Source: Oscillospiraceae bacterium (GTDB lineage Bacteria > Bacillota > Clostridia > Oscillospirales > Acutalibacteraceae). From it: a stretch of DNA of 36,665 bases. The notes beneath the pieces are model-generated. The model did no database searches. It saw only the letters and a program-made list of their open reading frames with translations, and was not told the origin of the DNA. The DNA lies in assembly GCA_022650455.1 (NCBI GenBank), contig JALCPO010000018.1, forward strand, positions 1-36,665. Reading direction: 5' to 3'. Within the stretch, counting starts at the first letter, position 1. Each line of letters begins with the position of its first letter. The position numbers were made by a program, and so were the translations under genes. Positions 33,066 through 36,665 of this stretch are shown here, piece after piece.

Positions 33066-34031
33066 TTAAAAATCCAGTTTGGTTTCCCTCTCGGTTTTCT
33101 GCATGTCGGAAAGATCCATGCCGAGATTTTTTAAAAGCTCCTGCGCGGCGTTGTAACCCATTTTTTTCTGGCGGTTGTTCATGGCGGCCACTTCAATAAT
33201 AACGGCCAGGTTGCGCCCGGGTTTTACGGGGATGGTCAGAACGGGAACCCTGATCCCCAGAATTTCCGTGTATTCGCTGTCGAGCCCCATACGGTCGTAC
33301 GTCTTCTGGTTATCCCAGATCTCCAGGTCGATGACCATGTCGATTTTCTCGGTCATTTTTACGGCGCCCATGCCGAAAATCCTGCGCGCGTTGATAATCC
33401 CTATGCCGCGCAGCTCGATAAAATGTTTGATGTTGTCCGGCGCTTCACCGACCAGCGAGATTGCCGAAACGCGCCGGATGACGACGGCATCGTCCGCAAT
33501 CAGCCGGTGGCCGCGTTTGATGAGCTCGATGGCGGTCTCGCTTTTTCCGACGCCGCTGTCGCCGACCAGCAGGATTCCTTCGCCGTACACTTCCACCAGG
33601 ACCCCGTGCCGGGTGATCCTCGGCGCCAGCTCCACGTTCATGAAAGAGACTAACCGCGCGACGAGCCCCGACGTCGTTTCCGGCGTGCTCAGCAGGGGAA
33701 CGCCGTTCTTTTTTGTGGCCTCGATCAGTTCCCGCACCGGCTGCAGATTTCTCGCAACGATGGCGGCGGGCGGCTTTTTTGAAAAAATGCTGTTCAGCAC
33801 CTCCGACCTTTTTTCAGGGGAGATCGAATTCAAAAACGCCGTCTCCGCGTTGCCGAAAATGATGATGCGGCTGGTGTCGTAATAATCATAAAATCCGTTC
33901 AGTTCCAAGCCCGGCCGGTTCACGTCCATGGAAGAAACCAGAATGGTGTCCGGGTCGACAGGCATACTGACGGTTTTCAGCGAAAGCTCCTTGATTATTT
34001 TGGAAAGCGCTACGGTATATTTTGCAGCCAA
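33066..34031 (-). CDS. hprK: HPr kinase/phosphorylase
   Basis: Bifunctional enzyme that phosphorylates and dephosphorylates HPr on serine 46, setting carbon catabolite repression in Firmicutes. The 321-residue protein has an N-terminal MurF-like domain and a C-terminal catalytic domain with Walker A GDSGVGKS (157-164), HRLIADD (175-181) and the signature IELRGIGIIN (205-214). The start is TTG 34031, preceded by GAGGGCGG about 9 nt upstream; no in-frame ATG lies close by. It is the first gene of the block that continues to dnaE, behind a good promoter. Confidence 0.96.
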   Translation of the reverse strand: MAAKYTVALSKIIKELSLKTVSMPVDPDTILVSSMDVNRPGLELNGFYDYYDTSRIIIFGNAETAFLNSISPEKRSEVLNSIFSKKPPAAIVARNLQPVRELIEATKKNGVPLLSTPETTSGLVARLVSFMNVELAPRITRHGVLVEVYGEGILLVGDSGVGKSETAIELIKRGHRLIADDAVVIRRVSAISLVGEAPDNIKHFIELRGIGIINARRIFGMGAVKMTEKIDMVIDLEIWDNQKTYDRMGLDSEYTEILGIRVPVLTIPVKPGRNLAVIIEVAAMNNRQKKMGYNAAQELLKNLGMDLSDMQKTERETKLDF

Positions 34032-34068
34032 CGGATTTCCGCCCTCTTTCTGCTTGATACTTTCTATT

Positions 34069-34097
34069 ATTATATCTCACCGATGAGAAACTTTAAA
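34069..34097 (-). promoter_or_regulatory. Promoter of the hprK-to-dnaE block
   Basis: TTTAAA (34097-34092) and TATAAT (34074-34069) are 17 bp apart on the minus strand. The predicted start near 34062 gives a leader of about 30 nt to TTG 34031. Confidence 0.65.
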
Positions 34098-34277
34098 GAA
34101 GTTCTTCAAAAAAAGGATTTTTTGTGCCGCGGCGGGACCGTGGGAAACGAAGAAGCGGGAAAACCGTTGCGGTTGTTTTGCTTGAAAAAAGCGGCGGAAA
34201 ATGCTAACCTGTTTTTGCAGGCATCCTTTTTCAGTGCCGGCAGGAACTTTGTGATTGTTGAAAGGGAGACAGAAAAT

Positions 34278-34658
34278 ATGAATTGTTGCTGGTCCACCAT
34301 TACGACGGAAAAGCTGGACGAGTCCGTCAATTTCTACACAGAGATTCTCGGGTTGTCCGTAGCGCGGCGCTTTTCGCCGTTTCCCGGTACAAAAATCGCT
34401 TTTTTAAAGGACGGCAACGGCTTCAAAATTGAGCTGCTGCAAAACAGTGGTCCCGCGGGCGCACCAAAAGAAGGAATTTCGCTCGGTTTTGAAGTAAAAT
34501 CGCTTGCGGACACGCTTGCGCTGGTTCAATCCAAGCAGATTCCCGCTTTTGGCGGGCCAACGAAAGTGCCGGGGTGCTCTTTCTTCTTTGTAAAGGACCC
34601 GAACGGTGTTTCCATCCAGTTTGTGGAGAACGATCATACGGCTCCGGAGACGCATTAA
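34278..34658 (+). CDS. VOC (glyoxalase/bleomycin-resistance fold) protein
   Basis: A 126-residue single-chain vicinal-oxygen-chelate protein. The two beta-alpha-beta-beta-beta halves are visible: CWSTITTEKLDESVNFYTEIL, GTKIAFLKDGNGFKIELLQ, then SLGFEVKSLADTLALVQSK and FFFVKDPNGVSIQFVEN. The conserved metal-type residues at the strand ends are E (FKIELLQ) and E (IQFVEN). The substrate is unknown, and it could be a lyase, dioxygenase-like or binding protein. ATG 34278 follows AAGGGAG by about 10 nt. It diverges from hprK and converges on the chemotaxis gene. Confidence 0.85.
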   Translation: MNCCWSTITTEKLDESVNFYTEILGLSVARRFSPFPGTKIAFLKDGNGFKIELLQNSGPAGAPKEGISLGFEVKSLADTLALVQSKQIPAFGGPTKVPGCSFFFVKDPNGVSIQFVENDHTAPETH

Positions 34659-34681
34659 CGGGATTTTTATCCGGCGCTTTT

Positions 34682-34727
34682 TGAAAAGCTCCGCCCCATG
34701 GACGGTAAATCCATTGTGGCGGAGCTT
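34682..34727 (-). terminator. Hairpin between the VOC and chemotaxis genes
   Basis: Arms AAGCTCCGCC (34686-34695) and GGCGGAGCTT (34718-34727), with an inner ATGGA/TCCAT pair, form a long stem. On the minus strand it is followed by TTTTCAAAAAG, so it probably ends the chemotaxis transcript about 70 bp after that stop codon. The plus-strand side lacks a T-run. Confidence 0.6.
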
Positions 34728-34796
34728 GTCGTGAATTTCTTTGTTCTTGGGGCGTTAGCCCGTCCTTGACCGATGAGGCAAAGCGGGACAACGGCC

Positions 34797-36500
34797 TCAG
34801 GCCTGTGCGGAGCTCTCCCGCAATTTGACCCAGGAAACCGCCTTTTTTAATACGTCCGCCTGAGCGGAAAGTTCCTCGCTCGCGGCCGCGCTTTCTTCCG
34901 CCGTGGCCGAATTGGTCTGAATGACCGCCGAAACCTGCCCGACTCCGTCCGTAATCTGCGCGATGGAAGTGGACTGCGCGTTCGACGTATTCTCGATGCT
35001 CTGGATGGTCTGATTGATCTCGTTCACTTTTTTGGTGATGCTCGTGAGGGACTGGGCCGTGGAATCGGACAGCGACAGCCCTTCCTTTACCTTGGCGATG
35101 GAATTCTTGATCAGAGCGGTCGTCTGCTTCGCCGCGTCCGCCGATTTACCCGCCAGATTGCGGACCTCGTCCGCGACAACGGCAAACCCTTTTCCGGCTT
35201 CGCCTGCCCTCGCGGCTTCCACCGCGGCGTTCAAAGCCAGAATATTGGTCTGGAAGGCGATATTGTCGATTACCTTGATGATTTTGCCGATTTCGTTTGA
35301 AGCCGTTTCAATTTCCTTCATCGCCGCCAGCATCTGCTGCATCTTGGTATCGCTTTCCGTAACGTCCTTGGAAGCGGAATCCATTTCGTCCGCCATCTGG
35401 CTGATCTTCTGGACGTTATTTTTGATATTTTCCGAAACGTCCTTAATCGACGCGGAGAGCTGTTCCACGGAACTTGCCTGCTCCGTGGCGCCCTGGGCAA
35501 GCTCCTGTGCCCCGTCGGACACCTGTTTGGAGCCGCTGTTGACCTGCTCCGCGGAATTCGTGATATTGGTAAAAACCCGGTTCAGATTATCGAGAATCGT
35601 ATTCAACGCGTCGGACATAGGCCGGAAGTCGCCAATATAATTCCGGATGGTGCCGCAGGAGCATTCCCCTTTTGCAATGCCCGTTAGGGTGCCGGAAACT
35701 TCTTTCACAACGTCGTTGATTCTGGAAAATGCAAAATTCAGGGATTCGGCGACCGAGCCGATTTCATTGTGGGAAGTATCGTGCACCCGGATCGAGAGAA
35801 CGCCGGTTGCAAATTTCCGGGCCACTTCTTCCAGCTCCGCAAGCGGCTTGCTGATGGAACGGGAAATCATGGTTCCAAGGGTAATGGAAACGGCAATCCC
35901 CAAAATGGATAAGATCAGCAGAATGACAAATGCCGTCGTTGTTTCCGCCCCGTTTGCCGCGTTTGTGTTTCCCGCAGCTTGCACACGATAAGCCTGAAAG
36001 CTTTCATAGGCATCGCGGATCTGGTTATGGACCGCATGGGATTCATTCAGAAGCGAAACCGCGTCCGGAATTGTTCCGGACTGAAGATCCTGCTCGACTT
36101 TCTTCATATCCGGTTCAAAAGAGTTATCGAACTGGCTCCTTGCGGCCTTTAATTTCGTTTTCCAGGTCGAGGTGTTGATGGTTGGGATCAGTTTGTCGTC
36201 GTATTCCTTAAATTCCTTGATGTATTTGTCAATTGCCGTCAGATCAGATTTTCTTGTTTCCGCATCGGTCTGGTTGATTACCGCGTCGCGCGATGCGGAC
36301 TGGATGGAATCCAGACTGACCAGAATGTTTGTCATGTACGGCATGGAAACCATTTCACGGTTGTATATGTCGCTCATTTTGTTTTTTGTCTGTACCAGGC
36401 TGAAAATGCCGTATGCCGAGACGATCGCGAGAATCAGCGAGACTAATAAAAAGCTGGAAATCAACCGTTTGGAGATCTTTACATCGTTTAATCTTTTCAT
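34797..36500 (-). CDS. Methyl-accepting chemotaxis protein
   Basis: Transmembrane chemoreceptor of 567 residues. TM1 is at about 12-34, an extracytoplasmic four-helix-bundle sensor at 35-187, TM2 at 188-211, and HAMP at 212-264. A long coiled-coil signalling domain follows, with the tip at about 410-450 ([20 protein letters not shown], then [16 protein letters not shown]) that binds CheA/CheW. The region between HAMP and the signalling helices contains GECSCG with C280 and C282, which is unusual. No che genes are nearby, so it is a dispersed receptor. The ligand is unknown. ATG 36500 follows AAAGGGAAG. Confidence 0.96.
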   Translation of the reverse strand: MKRLNDVKISKRLISSFLLVSLILAIVSAYGIFSLVQTKNKMSDIYNREMVSMPYMTNILVSLDSIQSASRDAVINQTDAETRKSDLTAIDKYIKEFKEYDDKLIPTINTSTWKTKLKAARSQFDNSFEPDMKKVEQDLQSGTIPDAVSLLNESHAVHNQIRDAYESFQAYRVQAAGNTNAANGAETTTAFVILLILSILGIAVSITLGTMISRSISKPLAELEEVARKFATGVLSIRVHDTSHNEIGSVAESLNFAFSRINDVVKEVSGTLTGIAKGECSCGTIRNYIGDFRPMSDALNTILDNLNRVFTNITNSAEQVNSGSKQVSDGAQELAQGATEQASSVEQLSASIKDVSENIKNNVQKISQMADEMDSASKDVTESDTKMQQMLAAMKEIETASNEIGKIIKVIDNIAFQTNILALNAAVEAARAGEAGKGFAVVADEVRNLAGKSADAAKQTTALIKNSIAKVKEGLSLSDSTAQSLTSITKKVNEINQTIQSIENTSNAQSTSIAQITDGVGQVSAVIQTNSATAEESAAASEELSAQADVLKKAVSWVKLRESSAQA

Positions 36501-36605
36501 GATTCTTCCCTTTCTCAGTCATTTTGTATGTTGGATGGATAAAACAGCTTACAGATTTATGATTTTGCCTGTTCATTGTGTTTTTTTTAACAAACGTTCC
36601 CTACC

Positions 36606-36633
36606 AGTATAACCTTATAGCACAATGTGTCAA
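36606..36633 (-). promoter_or_regulatory. Promoter of the chemotaxis receptor
   Basis: TTGACA (36633-36628) and TATACT (36611-36606) are 16 bp apart on the minus strand, leaving a leader of about 100 nt. An imperfect inverted repeat, TTGTGACAAC and GTTGACACAT (8 of 10 pairs), overlaps the -35 and could be an operator. Confidence 0.6.
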
Positions 36634-36665
36634 CCGTTAGTTGTCACAATTCGAATATCAAGATA

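Noticed and set aside
1..36665. CRISPR arrays, IS elements, prophage genes, rRNA
   Set aside because: No regularly spaced direct repeats, transposase or phage proteins, or rRNA signatures were seen on either strand.

Overview
This 36.7 kb window looks chromosomal, from a GC-rich, fermentative, probably spore-forming member of the Clostridia, most likely Oscillospiraceae/Ruminococcaceae-like. The evidence is Gram-positive-style AGGAGG ribosome sites, HPr kinase, WhiA, RapZ and DnaE in one block, pyruvate formate-lyase, a PdaA-type deacetylase, ECF transport, and a tRNA with encoded CCA. The taxonomic placement is an inference from gene content. There is no phage, IS element or CRISPR array.

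1-11112 (+): a plant-glycan utilisation locus. It holds two MalF/MalG-type ABC permeases, a GH127-type beta-L-arabinofuranosidase, a 1662-residue secreted protein with two related DUF4874/DUF4832-type barrels around FN3 and carbohydrate-binding modules, and a GH36 alpha-galactosidase. The large protein is exported and the other two enzymes are cytoplasmic. This suggests outside trimming, import through the permeases and inside hydrolysis. No transport ATPase is present in the window.

11152-17469 (-): a PdaA-like lipoprotein, a 73-residue orphan, pflB, pflA, an FNR-type regulator and a LysR-type regulator. The FNR protein has the CX2CX5C iron-sulfur motif and the E..SR recognition helix. TTGAY-N4-RTCAA boxes lie upstream of both pflB and pflA, and each is centred at -41.5 from a predicted start site. 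This is a self-contained anaerobic formate module. A P3A-type proton ATPase (+) is divergent from the LysR gene, and their promoters overlap.

20163-22629 (-): a nucleoside hydrolase, an ECF S component and a CX4CX2C radical SAM protein form an overlapping operon. It sits behind a preQ1-I riboswitch with an intrinsic terminator and a matching antiterminator. I read it as a queuosine/queuine salvage operon, and it is the most interesting system here.

22722-25143 (-): DUF4186, tRNA-Trp with a consensus promoter and terminator, DUF4358, and pfkA.

25324-34031 (-): dnaE, a short QueG-like iron-sulfur protein, whiA, rapZ, murB, a PHP phosphatase and hprK. These are tightly spaced and probably read from a promoter before hprK. 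dnaE appears to start at an ATT codon.

34278-36500: a small VOC/glyoxalase-fold protein (+) and a methyl-accepting chemotaxis protein (-) close the window.
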